Numbered from the stretch's first letter, positions 13,357-26,438 are shown. The stretch is 64,000 bases of DNA from Cycas panzhihuaensis (GCA_023213395.1 CM041465.1:198841741-198905740); one strand, 5' to 3'. Program-made: numbers and translations. The notes: generated by a model from the sequence alone, not told the origin.

Positions 13357-13370
13357 TTTGGTATCTGCAT

Positions 13371-14897
13371 ATGTTTTGATCCTACCATATTCTAACAAAG
13401 ATAATATATGTAATGTGTTTCATGCTATTTGTTATATGTGGTTATTGTATTTCTAGCTAAATATACATCTTCAACCAGACTTTTTGATGGCTAAAAATCT
13501 TATTTTATGCATAACTTAGAATTTTTTTCTTTTCAATTAATCTCTTTCAAATAACATATGAGATCTCTCCTCATCTCATATGAGATAATTAACTATAACT
13601 ATTCATTCTTAAATAATATCAACATCTCAAATAATATTCTCTCCTTAGTCAACATGCATCTCAATTCTTCATTCTCACCTCCCATTTCAAACCAACTAAG
13701 TCAAGATTCAACAAGATAATAATGTCATTCATTAATAACATTCTTTTAAATATATCAAGGTGTTTTCAAATATATCCTTCAGTCATTCATTCAATTAGGT
13801 GATTATTATCATTTTCTTCAACTTTTCATGTCTTAAATTTATCATAATTTAACTGACTCATTATAAAGGGTTTTACTCTTCTTCATGGTGGATCAACAAA
13901 CATTATCTTGGAATGTAAATGTGTCATTTTTCATCATTATATATGTTCTTAAGTGTGTTTAAAACTTGAAAAATGAGCCAATATTTTTTTTCTTCTCTTT
14001 TCTTTAAAATTCACTAAAACATTTATATAAAATGTACAAATACACCAATGAACCTTCAACCATTTAAAAAGGATTCTCATGTATTTCATATTTTTTAAAT
14101 TTAAGCCATTAAATATATTAAATAAGATATTCAAACATCCAAGTGTAAGTTTTTCATCAAACGAATATTTATCATCATTAACATGCATTTAATATACTTG
14201 ACATACGCCTAAGAACCCTTAAAATCATTTTAAAAAAAAAGTTAAATATCGTTTTTCATTTCTCAACAAATGACTTTATAACTATACCCAAAATTACTTT
14301 TCCAAATTTACTGATTAAAATTTTTATCCTTTAATTTCTAAGTTATACCTCACAATCACTCATTATGTATGTATATGAGTTTAATTTCTAATGCCTTAAT
14401 TAAATCAAAATTTTGACTTCATATGTAATAGTTATTCTTAAAATACTACTAGTGTATCATAATATATATATGTATATATAGATACACATGCCTCTTGTAA
14501 TAACGTTCACTTATGTATGGAGAGGGCTAGCCTATGTAGGTGAACTTCAAGTAGTAATAGCCTTCCTCACATATTTATGGACCAGTTCAAACTTATATGT
14601 TTAATGAAATATGGTGCACCACATCCATAAATACACCCATGTAAAAGCATCAATAAAATATCTCTACTGTTTAACTTTCAATACTATCAACATGCCCTTG
14701 ATATATGGTCACATCTCATTGGTATACCACCAATTTATAGCTTATCATAATAATCTATTAATTAGCTTTTAAAATGGCTGATGCTAGCTTAATACTTGCT
14801 TTTTAATAGGTATACACAATGCATATATAGATCATCTTTAGATAGCAAAGATTTCCACCAAGTTCTTATGGTCTTTAATATTCTAATTATTTACTTC
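13371..14897. other. AT-rich region, no gene seen
   Basis: Very AT-rich with short open frames that show no family resemblance. A small AT-rich microsatellite-like stretch lies near 14460-14482. If the PBS at 13359 is real, the first part would be the leader of an LTR element. Confidence 0.4.
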
Positions 14898-15139
14898 ATT
14901 CATCTAAAACTAGCTTTTCACACATCTCCTAGGATCTTCTACTGACTCCAACCTCTTTCTACATACTACTTACTTTATTTAGGCTTTAATACCATTTAAA
15001 TTTTATGAAATCATCTTGTGTGTAGCTTTGAAATTATCTCACAGGCCTCTTGGGATCTTCTACTAACTACAAACTCTTTTTATATACTTCTTGCTTTACT
15101 TAGGCTCTAATATCATATTAAAATTTCTGGAATCATCTT
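14898..15139 (-). repeat. 121-bp tandem duplication containing a reverse-strand PBS
   Basis: Two diverged copies with a period of 121 bp (GGATCTTCTACT at 14932 and GGATCTTC at 15053). Each ends with a reverse-complement PBS-like string: GGCTTTAATACCAT near 14982 and GGCTCTAATATCAT near 15103 (canonical GGCTCTGATACCA). This implies a minus-strand LTR element whose 5' LTR lies to the right, with its PBS region duplicated. Confidence 0.55.
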
Positions 15140-15633
15140 ATTAAAATTTAACATACTTTAATACTATATTAGATTTGTTATACATATAAGTTAGTTTTAT
15201 TTTATAAAAAACTCATACCCTATAACTTGCACAAATAATAAATGAATTATGATTCATAAGTTAATCATAAGATAAGACATCAAACACATAAATAAGATAT
15301 ATATACAATAATATAACATAATCATACATAGAAAAAATATCATATAAGATAAGATTAATATATGAAAAGCTCTTGATTAGAAAAACCATAAGAGAAAAGT
15401 GATCAACTTAACTCTCAATTGATCTTTTGATATATGCACATATATATAACGATTATCACCTCATATATAAGTAATAGAATATAAGAACTTCAACAATCAA
15501 TAATATCATATTAGTACATTGACCATTTAAATTATATGTAAGAACCTTTATGTTGAACAATCATATTATATCACAACTTAGCCATATAAATTAAATATAA
15601 TATCAAATATTATGAACTCTAGTATTTTAATAA
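15140..15633. other. AT-rich segment, possible LTR remnant, target of Gypsy G1
   Basis: By position next to the reverse-strand PBS it could be part of a minus-strand element's 5' LTR. No partner LTR was found and no gene is visible. Gypsy G1 inserted at its right end, marked by AATTG at 15634-15638. Confidence 0.35.
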
Positions 15634-15638
15634 AATTG

Positions 15639-15948
15639 TATTATGGATTCAATTCCCTAATTCACATTCTCTTATATCTTCTGCTTCTTCTCTCTCTTAT
15701 TTTTTCTTATATATTCTATTTCTTCTCTCTTCTTTATATCCCATATGCATAAGTAGTAGGTTATGTAGCGGCCATAGAGACTTATATATATTCATGTAAT
15801 CCTTAGAGGAGTACCTTAAATATCATTGCTATTGTATATAATTAGGAGGTTATCACCTTGAAGGGTATTCCAATACAAGTATTCTCTTTGGTATTATTTA
15901 GGCATTGTGCTGGTGTATTATTATCATTGAAGGAATGATATCCTACCA
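15639..15948 (+). repeat. 5' LTR of Gypsy G1
   Basis: 310 bp, matching 21222-21581 along its length, including the pyrimidine-rich TCTTCTGCTTCTTCTCTC stretch and the end block CATTGAAGGA. It begins with TATT (TG eroded) and ends with CA, two bases before the PBS. Confidence 0.88.
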
Positions 15949-15950
15949 TG

Positions 15951-15962
15951 TGGTATTAAAGC
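15951..15962 (+). other. primer-binding site of Gypsy G1
   Basis: TGGTATTAAAGC differs from the canonical TGGTATCAGAGC at two positions (C to T and G to A). It lies two bases beyond the LTR end. Confidence 0.8.
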
Positions 15963-16962
15963 AATCGATTCACAGACTCTGGAAGAGTCAAATGTATTAA
16001 ATAGTTAGTTTTTTTTAATCAATTTTTATTTCTGTTAGTATTTATTCTCATTTTAAATTCTTGCTTAATTACTTCTACTTTTTGGGTGTAGATAACATTG
16101 TAATCAGGTAGGTACCATGACACTACTATTGGGCAATTTTTGCCTACATTTAGATAGGACCTTATATTGAGTATCTATAAATATCATGAAGAACTATCAT
16201 TTTAAGCTATGTTCATTATGGCTTTTATGTCCTCTATATGAAGAATTAGAGATCACACTCCTGAACCAAGCCTTAGATAAAACTTGGCTCTAAAACTATA
16301 CCTCCACATACCTATGGATATATAAGAGGACTCCTTAAGTAGGTCTTCTTAGTATAGGTAACCATAAGAAACCTATTAGCCATCTATAATTTATAGTACA
16401 CTGGTAAGTAGTTAGCCTCAGAAAGTTACTCTCCTCATACCCTAGAGACGGGAAAGTATACCTGTAGGGTAGAGCATTAGCCTCTATAAGTTGATACTAT
16501 TTATGACTATGATCAATATAATAAAGAGCCTATAAACCAGATAATCCTAGACCTAGTGAGCCTAGTTAATCTATTAGTAGTACGTGTACACCTAGAAAGT
16601 CAATGCCCTCATTAATTTATAAACCTAGTATGTCTACCCAGTTTATTATTAATCCATACACATGTAATCCATTAGTTAATCAGCTAATTATATGTGACCA
16701 AAAAAATTTTAAAAAGAAAGAAAAATAAAATAAAAGTAGAAAAGAAAAAAAACGTTAGTTAGTCAATTGGAAGTGATGAAAAAATCTAGATTGCTTTATT
16801 ATAAAAGATTAAGGATAATAGTTTATTAACAGTCTATCAAGCCCTTTTTATTCACATTTACTAACTAGGATTCAACTTAGGTCTTGTAAATAAATGATCC
16901 CTAAGTTAAACCCTAACTAGAACTGAAATCTTAATGATGTTATCATACAACTTGAAGGAGAC
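15963..16962 (+). other. Gypsy G1 leader
   Basis: About 1 kb without a recognisable coding frame. Similar sequence follows the PBS in G2 (split around Copia-A2, resuming at 38664) and in G3 (42728 onward), showing that the three elements share a family leader. Confidence 0.6.
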
Positions 16963-17780
16963 ATGTTGCAAATCCAAACTAACCTCAATGAAAAATTTAA
17001 AAGGGTAATACAAGAGCTCATAATTATGAAACTTTTTAACGAAGAAGACAATCATTACAAGTTAGAAGAAAATATTAAATTCAATTATACTACTCACATA
17101 CGTGAGGGTCACTTTAATAACGAAGATAAAGATAATGATAATAGATGCTTCTGTCTTAACTCTATTCCTAAGTTAGAAATCAAAAAATTGAATGGCACAT
17201 ATGTGCATACCTAGGTTACCCAAATGGAGCAATACTTTTATCTTTATTAGGCTCCAACTAACAAGAATATCCCTATTATCTCTCTACACATGGATGGGCT
17301 TAGTTATTAATATGAAGGTTTTGTTAAAGACCTTATAGCTTAATATAATAACACATAAGATCATAACCACTTCAACTAGTTAGCTAAAGTCAAATAGAAG
17401 GGTACTATTTCAACTTATACAACATAATACCAATGTCTCTCCATAAGGGTTGATGGTCTCTATCATGATAAATTACTTGAGTTATACATTGGTGTATTAT
17501 AGGATGCCATCACACATGAGTTATAACCCTTAAAACTTGATAACATCTCTATATCTATCAATTTTTCTTAACACATCGAAGCTAAAAATAATGTATCTCG
17601 ACCATTTCCATGAATTGTCCTAGAAAAATGATCGTAATCTTAGCTTTTTCGTATGTGATAAATGACTTCCTCAGAGATAGATGAAAAATGGTTGAAAGGG
17701 TTATGTTTTTTTTACAATAAAAAGTAGAACAAAGAACATAAGTGCCTTGAACCGTGCTTATTAATTATTAAGGACATCTT
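16963..17780 (+). pseudogene. Gypsy G1 gag remnant
   Basis: The frame opening at 16963 reads a retrotransposon gag: KLEIKKLNGT, then the plant Gypsy gag pattern around VTQMEQYF, HMDGL and YEGFVKDL, interrupted by stops at expected Gln and Trp codons. A degenerate zinc knuckle follows near 17690-17755 (GLCFFYNKK then EHKC), where the second Cys has become Tyr. The role in an intact element is the capsid/nucleocapsid protein. Retrotrans_gag assignment is by motif pattern only. Confidence 0.75.
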
Positions 17781-17989
17781 AGATGATGGACCAACAAAAG
17801 AAATCCACCTAGAGCTAAAAAATAATGACCATGATCCACTTCAGGAGGAAGATGAAGATTACCACTATTATATCGGTGCATGCCCTTATTGGAATTATGA
17901 CCCCACAAACACTCAAACTTAATAGGTATATCAAGAAAACGAAAGTGGTTATCCTCATAGATTTTAGGAGCACCCATAATTTTTTAAAT

Positions 17990-20900
17990 TAGAAACTTAT
18001 TGAAGAACTCAATTATGTTCTATATCTTATAAAAAATTTCTAGGTTATGGTGATTAATAAAGGGACACTCTCTTTGTGGGGAAAAATGTCATTATATCAA
18101 GCTATAAATAGGTTACTATCACCTCTTCACTTCTATATATGTCATTCCTATTAAAGAAGTTGATGTTGTACTGGGGGTATAATGGCTTAAACCATTAGAG
18201 ACCATTCAACTAAATTATGCAAGAGCTCTTTATCTGATTTACTTATGAAGGAATTGACTATGAATTGAATGGGATAGTTCATGCCCCAACTTAAATCATC
18301 AACTTACATTGTATGGAAAGGCTAATTAAAAATGGTGGTATAAGGATCATTCCTAAATATTATGCTCTGGAAGGTTAGAAACTTCCAATGGAGGGGGATA
18401 TTCTCCAAGATGATAACATCCTCAATGACTTGAAATTAGTGCTTTATCACTAAAACCAAGTCTTTAAGGATATTCCTCAAGGTCTTCCCCTAACACAAGA
18501 CTAAGATCATGACATTGGCCTAGTAGCTAGAAGTAATCCTCCTTATATTCGGCTATATCAGTACCCCTACCAATAAAATAATAAATTTGAATAGATAGTT
18601 TAATAACTCCTTAATGCCAATACTATTAGGAAAAGTAAAAGTACCTTTTCTACCTCAATGATTTTAGTAAGAAAAAGTGATGGCTTATTTTACATGTGTG
18701 TAGACTATCATGAGCTTAATAAGATAACCACAAAGGATAGATTTTTTATATCATTCATCGATGAACTCTTAGATGAGTTCCATGGAGCAACATTCTTCAC
18801 ATCATTAGACTTGAAGTTAGGATGCCATCAAATTAGGATCAAGGCAAATGATGTTTACAAGATGATATTTCGTATACATGAATGGTATTATGAATTTTTA
18901 GTCATATCATTTGGCCTTACTAATACCCCATCCACCTTTCAATAACTCATGAACAAACTCTTTTGGCCTTATTTAAGAAACTTTGTGCTAGTCTTTTTTT
19001 ATGACATTCTGATCTTTATTCACACTTGGGAAGACCATCTTCATCATGCTGATAAGGCATTATAGGTGTTTACAAATAACTAACTTTATGCCAAAAATTA
19101 AAGTGTTACTTTAGGCAAATAGAAATAGAATATTTAGGCTATATTATCTCCCAAGAAGGAGTCAAGGTGGATCCTAAGAAATTTCTAATTATCATAAATT
19201 GGCCTAAACCTAAAAATATCAAGGCCTTCATCAATTCTTAGTAATTATAAGGTATTATTAAAAGTTTATTTAAGGTTATGGAAGGATTACTTCTGCATTA
19301 ATTAGCTTGTTAGAAAAGGATTTCAATACTTAAAGGTGGCTTTAACTACCACTCCAGTTCTTACAACACCAAGCTTTATAAAGACCTTCATTATTGAATG
19401 TGATGCATTAAGGTAAGGAATTAGAGTAGTCTTAATATAAGAAGGGAAACCTTTAGTCTTTAAAAGTCATCAACTTACAACTGTGGATAAGTTAAATCCA
19501 CATATGAGAAGGAGATGCTGGTAATTCTCCATGCAATTAGGAAATGAGTATAATATTTACTTGGGATACATTTCTAGATTAAAACAAACCATGATAGCTT
19601 AAAACATTTCCTAGCTTAAACGATGATATCTGAGGAACAATAAAAATTGGTCACTAAAATGTAATATCCTTAAAATCATATATAAAAAATGTAAGGATAA
19701 TATAGTGGCTAATGCTTTATGTCACAAGGAAGAAGGCTCTGTACTATATCCTATCGCCATGGTCAATCCCTCTTGGATAGCAGTTGTCAAACAAGAATAG
19801 GATCATGACCTCTTTACGAAGTAGATCATTCAAGACCTTCAAGATGGGGTAGGGTACTTAACCCACTACACATGGTTCATAAATATTCTTTAATATAAGA
19901 ATAGGATATATATGTACCCTCACTCTAGTCTTAATGAGTAAATTTTGCATGATACACGTGTCTCCCCAATAGTATGTTATTCACGTCTCCTATGGATATA
20001 CTACTACTTAAAATAATATTTATTTTGGAAGGTCAAAAAAGAAGATGTAAAGCAGTATGTTTCCTCATGTGAAATTTGTCAATGATATAAGATAGAAATA
20101 GTCAAGTCCAAGGCATTGTAACCCCTTCCTAGACCAAATCAGCAATGGGAAGAAATTTCCATAGACTTCGTAGTGGGTCTTCCTAACTTTGAAAGAAAAG
20201 ATGTTATACTTATGGATGTTGATATGATAACTAAATATTCTCATTTATATAGCATCCAAACCATATATAAGGTAAAATAAATTACTGAGATCTTTTGAAA
20301 GAATATACATAGGTTGCATGGCATGCCCAAACACATAGTTAATGATCATGATCTAGTTCCCTAACAACTTCTAAACAAAACTCTTTCATCTACTCAGTAA
20401 CAAGCTAACAATAAGCTCATCATACCATGTACAAATAGATGGTTAAACTGAGGTGGTTAATAAGTGCCTCCAAAGATACATTTATTGTTATGCTTTAGAC
20501 AAGCAAGGCTAGTGGTATCATTTGCTTCCCTTAGTAGAATGGTGGTATAATGCAAATTATCACGTATCAATAGGAATGGCTTCATTCCAAACATTATATG
20601 TCTATGAACCACCTACACTTAAGAATTATGCCATAATTAGTTCTAAGTTTCAAGTAGTCAAGGACCACATCCATCAAACAATAGAGATTCTGAAGATACT
20701 AAAGGAAAATTTGAACCTTGTATAAAATCAAGTGAAAGAATAGGTAGATAAAGTGTGAAGTGAATAAGTACTTTGACCAAGTGATTGGGCATACTTATGG
20801 TTGCAACCATACAAGCATGCGTCTCTCAAATAAGATGGGAAGTGAAAATTACAACCCTAACTTTATGGACCTTACAAAATTCTCAAGAAGATTGATGAAG

Positions 20901-21206
20901 TTGCATCTACATTGGACTTACCACCACCATCAAGGATCCATAATGTCTTTCACTTTTTATGTCTCAAGATGGTAATTGGGTAGTGGATACAAGTTCAAAT
21001 TGCATTACCTATCTTAAATGATGTGGGGCAAGTACAACTCATTTTAGAATGCATCATCAAGAGAAGAATTCAACATCTACGATCTAGATAAATCATTGAG
21101 TATCTCATCAACTAAAAATAACTTCCATAAGAAGATGTAACATGGGAGAATGAACAATTTATCCATGAGCAATCTGAGATTAGTAAGCTTTGAGGGCAAA
21201 GCTTTT
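17990..21206 (+). pseudogene. Gypsy G1 pol remnant with chromodomain
   Basis: RT at about 18600-19020: VRKSDG, YHELNKIT, DELLDEFHGATFF and SLDLKLGCHQIRI give a clear Gypsy RT; the catalytic box survives only as FYDILI. RNase H follows (19080-19740). Integrase begins near 19940 with an H2C2-like zinc finger (CEICQ near 20065), then the core block WEEISIDFVVGLPNF (near 20150) and MITKYSHL. A C-terminal block LPLVEWWYNANYH follows at 20522. Near 21040-21180 a chromodomain-like pattern (IIEYLI, then EDVTWENEQFI) precedes the polypurine tract. Frames change between RT, integrase and tail, and stops are numerous. The chromodomain would tether integration to modified histones in an intact relative. 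Confidence 0.88.
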
Positions 21207-21220
21207 TTAAGGGGAGGGAC
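21207..21220 (+). other. polypurine tract of Gypsy G1
   Basis: TTAAGGGGAGGGAC lies immediately upstream of the 3' LTR start at 21222. It is the plus-strand primer site in an active element. Confidence 0.8.
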
Positions 21221-21221
21221 T

Positions 21222-21581
21222 TATTAGGGATCTAACCCTTAACTCACCTTCTCTTATATCTTCTACTTCTTCTCTCGCTTATCTTTACTTATCTTTTCTA
21301 CTTCTTCTCTCTTCTTAATATCCCACATACATAAGTAAGAGTTAGTGTAGTGGCCATAAAGCCCTATATATATTTATGTAATATGCCACATGTATAAGTA
21401 GGCAATTGTGTGGCTACATAGAGACCTATATATATTAATGTAATCCTTAGAGTGGTGTATCTTGAATATCATTACTATTGTATGTAATTAGCAGGTTACT
21501 CCCTCAAAGGGTATTATAATACAAGTGCTCTCTTTAGTGGTGTTGGTATGTTATTTTCATTGAAGGAGTAGTATCATATCA
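21222..21581 (+). repeat. 3' LTR of Gypsy G1, with internal duplication
   Basis: About 360 bp, against 310 bp for the 5' LTR. The excess comes mainly from a tandem duplication of about 60 bp near 21325-21445: CCACAT...CATAAGTA through CTATATATAT...ATGTAAT occurs twice here and once in the 5' LTR. It ends in CA, followed by the AATTG target duplicate. Confidence 0.85.
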
Positions 21582-22389
21582 AATTGACTCCATATCTTTA
21601 ACGATCTTTTATAAAGTATACTTAGGTTTTCCTAGTGTAATAATTTATAAATACTAAAGTACTATTAGGGGATTTGATTATGGATGCATCATACTAGTGT
21701 GTATAATTTCTAATATCTTCTTATTTCTCTAAGATTTCTCCTAAGCAAAAAGATATTTGTGATGTTTACCATACATACACCGTTCACATATACCTCTTAA
21801 ACATAAAATCTATGGTAAACTTTCCACTATCTTCATTATGTCCATAAGTTACATGTTTTGATAGTTTAGGTATCATAATCATTCATGCCATAATTATGTT
21901 GTATCATTTACATTAGCAGCAAAAGCATAGGCTTATTTCTAACTTTAAAGTTTCTTGAACATCAAGAAGTCATCATTTAGATTTCTAGAAATAACAACTA
22001 AAACATATTTCATAAGATCTTTAATCAATTAGTTATCCTTGTAGAACTCATTTTTTTGTTTTATTTAGAAACTTAATAGGAAAAAAGAAGATTCTTCCTC
22101 ATGTATGGTGCATAATATACTCAACTGAAATTCCCCATTAAAAGGCTGGCTATTTTAAATCCATTAATAAGCACCATGTTAGCATCCTTAGGTATGATTT
22201 TAGCATCATCAGAATTAGAATCCATTGTAGTGTACTGCTCTCAATAGAAAGACGTATACCTTTATGTACCTAGGTCAAGTATCCAATAATCCTTTTAGGC
22301 TAAAAATTGAGAAGATGAGGTTAATACTTTAGTACAGTAAGTTGTAATTTTCTTTCATTTTTTATTGTGTTTTTCCTCTTGCATATCCT

Positions 22390-23152
22390 TTCTTCTAAAC
22401 TAATAGTTTTTCACCTTATGGCCTTCTCTCTTCTAATAGTGACACTTTCCAATGTACTTCTCTCTCTTCTTTTCTTAATTTTGCCTAAACTTTCATGCAC
22501 TTTTCTCTACCTTCTCATCTCATTCCCTTTGCATCTTTATAATTATGTCATGATTTGACTTTAGACTCATAAGAATGCTATAGTATTTTAATTTAAAATT
22601 TTTAGCTAGAATGAGATTATTTAGCTCATCTAAGGCCATTCCTTCCATCATATCATGCTTTGCATAATCCATCTAAAGTATACAAAATAAGGTTGGTAGT
22701 CTTAATACAATGAATGTAAATAGTAACTTATTATCAACTAACTTTTTCTTTATCTCTTCTAGCTTGTTCTTCAAATCCATTATCTTAATCAAATAAGCAT
22801 TAATATTACATTAATCTTTAATAGTTGCATTTAACATCTCCATTAACAAAACAACTTTACGTTTTGTCCACATCTTCTTAAAAGCATTATATAATTTCAT
22901 CAAGATTTTATTTGGTATATTTAGGTTATGGATAAGAGCTATGTGATCCAAAGCTAATAATAATTTTAATAAGCAAATAGCCGTACATTATTTTTTGCTC
23001 AAGGTGATCTCTCTTTCTCATCTAACGATAATATGGTCAATTCATATTTGATGATTTTCCATAATAAAGTTCACCATTAAAGTGATTTCCATACTTTCTT
23101 TCCATTTGTTAAATTTGTTTCCATTAAAAGTCACTTGCAAAACTTTCTCCAT
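22390..23152 (-). pseudogene. Copia-H gag remnant
   Basis: On the minus strand the ATG at 23152-23150 opens MEKVLQVTFNGNKFNKWKES, which fits the start of plant Copia gag (a short FNG.NF.W pattern). Further on there is a Lys/Leu-rich block with KIMDLKNKLEEI and then a zinc knuckle at 22403-22444, read as CHY, stop, KREGHKVKNY. The second and last Cys of the CX2CX4HX4C motif are lost, one to a stop. Several frames must be joined, so this is a pseudogene. Confidence 0.65.
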
Positions 23153-25044
23153 GGTTGCAACCTTACTAAATGATTGAGAATAATCTTCTTTCAATGTTCT
23201 CCAATATTAAGAGCTTCCTATCCATAGATCAAAGCCTTTTCTTCCATAATTATCTCATCAAAATGTTTGCTAAACATCCTAAACACCTATTTAAGTAGCC
23301 CCTATACTTCTATTGGATCCTCCATGCTTTGCACTATTATATTTACTTTTTTATAACCTCTACATTTACTAATGTGGCTTAAGATGGCTTGCATAGCCTC
23401 CCAGAAGTTTTATACACTAATAACAATTGCTTTGTGGTTTTTCAATGCTTCACACAAGCCTTTTTTAATGTTTTCTTTGTGTCTAATGTATTACACTTCA
23501 CTTATAAAGATTTTGCAATCACCACATACCCTTATGTATTTTACACAACCATTAACAAGTTCTAAATAGCTTCAAACTTAGATTTGTATGATGTTACTTT
23601 GTTTCATGGCTTTCAATGGCTTAAGAAAAGAGTCTTGCGTGCCTCAAAATGAATTAACATGGATTTGATGGTGGCCTACACAATAAATCTAGTTTACAAA
23701 ATCTTCTGAATAAACTTTAAACTAAGGTTTTTGGCTTATATGTCTTGCATAGCCTTTAAACAACTTCAAATGTTTTCAAACATTTCAAACAACCTTGAAC
23801 AAGTCCAAGCATTAACGAAATGAAACCTAGGATGTGTACCAACATTCCCATAGCTATATATGTTGTCCTCAAACTCTAATGTTTATTTGGATTTCTCTTA
23901 ATGCTACTCACATAACTCACATTTGATTCCAATACCCTCAAGTTCAAACAATCCAAAAGATCTTAATTTGTATGGTTTGAATGACCTCCCATGACCATCA
24001 TATATAAGTTATGACATTTTATAGTCATGTTCTTTAATAAATCATGCTTTCCTTTAAAATTTTAATTTATCATTAGGTTTGTGAATGTCACACCACTTCA
24101 CCAAGTCATGCCACCTTATGCAATTATTGTTTTGTTTAAGAAATTCTTATATTTGACCTCCAATAGTCAAATTTGAAGATATGACCTTTCTATAAAGGTT
24201 GTCACTTTGTAAAATAAAAGTTTCTTTTTTAATCAAAATAGTCAATAACTTTCATATGTTATCTGATTATCATTAGAAACTTGTAGGGGCCTATGGAGAA
24301 TTAACACCATTAAATGCAATGGAAGTCACATATTTTCATAGCAAGTAAAAGATAGATGCTTTGTTGAACTCACAATGGATCCCAACAATTTAACTTCAAT
24401 GAAAAATAAATAATTCTTACGCTTAACCTCCTCCATGAACTCCAAAACGAAGCATGGCGTTACTAGATTCATCCAATCACTTTTGGAGATGTCTAACATA
24501 CTTTTACTTTATTATATCATGTAAAGATGAGACTAAACATTGTCCATCGAATGTTTTACAACTCCAAACACATATAGTACGTCCCCAATCACCATTACAT
24601 TCTCTAAATGGGTCCCAAACTATTAAGAATAGTGTTCATTCATGGTTGGATCCTTTAAAATGATCCCCAAGACTTGGATGAAGCCCAATGCAACCATCCT
24701 CGATCGACATATGGAAATAAGGGTAGGATGGTTTAAATAATGCCCAATAGCCATTGAGTTGCCTAATCATCCATATACTCTACCTAATAACTACAAACAT
24801 TACCTAACCTTACTTAATTGATACATATGGCCTCTCAATAGTGGTAGAAGTCACCACATGATAGAAAGCATGTTGTTGAATGGATAATTTCCTTCATGTT
24901 ATTATTATACACCAATATTTAATCACTTAGAAATAGAAAAGGATTGTAATCACATTAACAAGACCTTCTTTTACATTAGAAAAAGGCCTTTTGATTTGTT
25001 CTATGTCTACATCTACTTTGCTTCAACTATATACTAAGAACCTG

Positions 25045-25056
25045 ACTCTGATACCA
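25045..25056 (-). other. primer-binding site of Copia-H (reverse strand)
   Basis: The plus strand reads ACTCTGATACCA, the reverse complement of TGGTATCAGAGT. A minus-strand 5' LTR should begin just to the right, at the TG of 25059. Confidence 0.75.
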
Positions 25057-25058
25057 TA

Positions 25059-26060
25059 TGAGAAAACATGCATACAAATGTAGACATGATCATGACCATA
25101 CATAGCAAGTAGAGGACAAGATATATAGGTTTTAATTGTCCCTAACCCATATAGGAAAATCTACTAATACTTTTAATTTAAACCCATTTCAACACATGTT
25201 TATCTTATGACTTATTAGGTTCACTTGACCTTTTAACATTGTGTTTCAATTGACTTTCATTGGATTGTGTTAAATTTGATATGCTTGGTTGGTCGATTTC
25301 GATTGCATAATTTTAATTAAATAGGGTTATATATTTGTAAGTTCAAAACAATACATCACACTAACGATTGTGGCCCTTCGCCATATCTTGTGACCTTTTG
25401 CCATGTGTGACTCTTTGTTGTGTTTGAATGAATCTTCAACATATCTATATAACACTCTCTATGTTTGCTAACATATTATTGAAGTGTAATAATTTTTCAA
25501 ACATAAGGAGGACAAGGATGTAGAGCAATCTTATTGATATGTTTTATGCTTATTTATAGATTTATAAAAATCCATATCATTGATTTTAGTATAATGTTGT
25601 AGTGTTTCAATGTTGAAGTTTTCCTTCAATGGTAGCCTTTTTCCTTTTATAATCATTACATAATTAATAAGCTTAAGTATATATTACTCAATAGTTTTTT
25701 ACTACTAAAATATAATTTAAACTTTTATGAACAAGAACTAAATTAATACTCTAGCACTCAAGCACTTTTAAGCCCACACCTTATACCTTTACCCTACTTT
25801 CTCGCGTAAAGGTTGTTTTACATATTTGATGTAGTCAACTTTACTACAGAATGTAATTGCTTAAGAAACTTAATATCTTATTGCATTGATGAATGGATTT
25901 TGCCTCTTTTTATTATAAGCTCAATGTAATAGTTCTTGTATTGATATGCTCATACTTGGAGCCATAAATCTAATGTTTCTCTCAAGTATAGGCATATATG
26001 TGGAAGTCATTATATTGAGCATATCATGACATGAAGTAATGGGTTCAATGTCTCTCCATT
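25059..26060 (-). other. probable Copia-H 5' LTR and flank, limits unknown
   Basis: Begins TGAGAAAACATGC two bases after the reverse PBS, as an LTR should. No second LTR copy was found in the window, so the far end cannot be set. No gene is seen in the interval. Confidence 0.4.
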
Positions 26061-26084
26061 ATATATATATTTATATATATATAT
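26061..26084. repeat. AT microsatellite
   Basis: Short (AT)n run with one TTT interruption, upstream of the SWEET gene. Confidence 0.8.
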
Positions 26085-26406
26085 GGTGGGTGCTATATTG
26101 GAGATAAACACGTGTCCTCCTTAAATTTAGCGAGAATAGCTTACATATAGACATTCCAATAAGTAAATGCCTATTTCCAAGACATTTTGAAAACATAACA
26201 TATAGGCACACTACACCATAATATTTCTATTTAAAGATGCAAAATTTCATGTATTCCATTATAATACATGTTCGCCCTGGCCAACTTTTCTATGGATCTT
26301 TGGCATATCCGTGATGCCCTAATTCATGGAATTAATCATTATTTGATATAATTGTGACGGCCATGAAAAGATTCCTGCCCTTTGTTGCTCCCTCGCTTTT
26401 GCAAGT

Positions 26407-26438
<32 letters not shown>

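Larger units (their letters stand above)
15639..21581 (+). mobile_element. Gypsy G1, full-length chromovirus, degenerate
   Basis: Complete Ty3/Gypsy element of about 5.9 kb. It has a 5' LTR (15639-15948), PBS, leader, gag, protease, RT, RNase H, integrase, chromodomain, polypurine tract and 3' LTR (21222-21581). The 5-bp target-site duplication AATTG is perfect at 15634-15638 and 21582-21586. The order RT, RNase H, integrase is the Gypsy order, and the chromodomain-like tail places it among plant chromoviruses. Its leader is homologous to those of G2 and G3 (for example CCAAGCCTTAGATAAAAC). All coding parts are broken by stops. LTR boundaries are partly eroded (TATT for the expected TGTT). 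Confidence 0.92.
21587..25056 (-). mobile_element. Copia-H remnant (gag and protease end)
   Basis: Minus-strand Copia fragment. From right to left there is a PBS at 25045-25056, a leader, a gag start at 23152, a zinc knuckle near 22403-22444 and a protease-like stretch near 21990-22260. It stops at the Gypsy G1 insertion, and no integrase or RT of this element was found on the far side. The gag is of the UBN2 type common in plant Copia elements. Confidence 0.65.

Noticed and set aside
14898-15139. CRISPR-like repeat array
   Set aside because: Only two long diverged units with PBS sequences, in a plant genome; a transposon feature.
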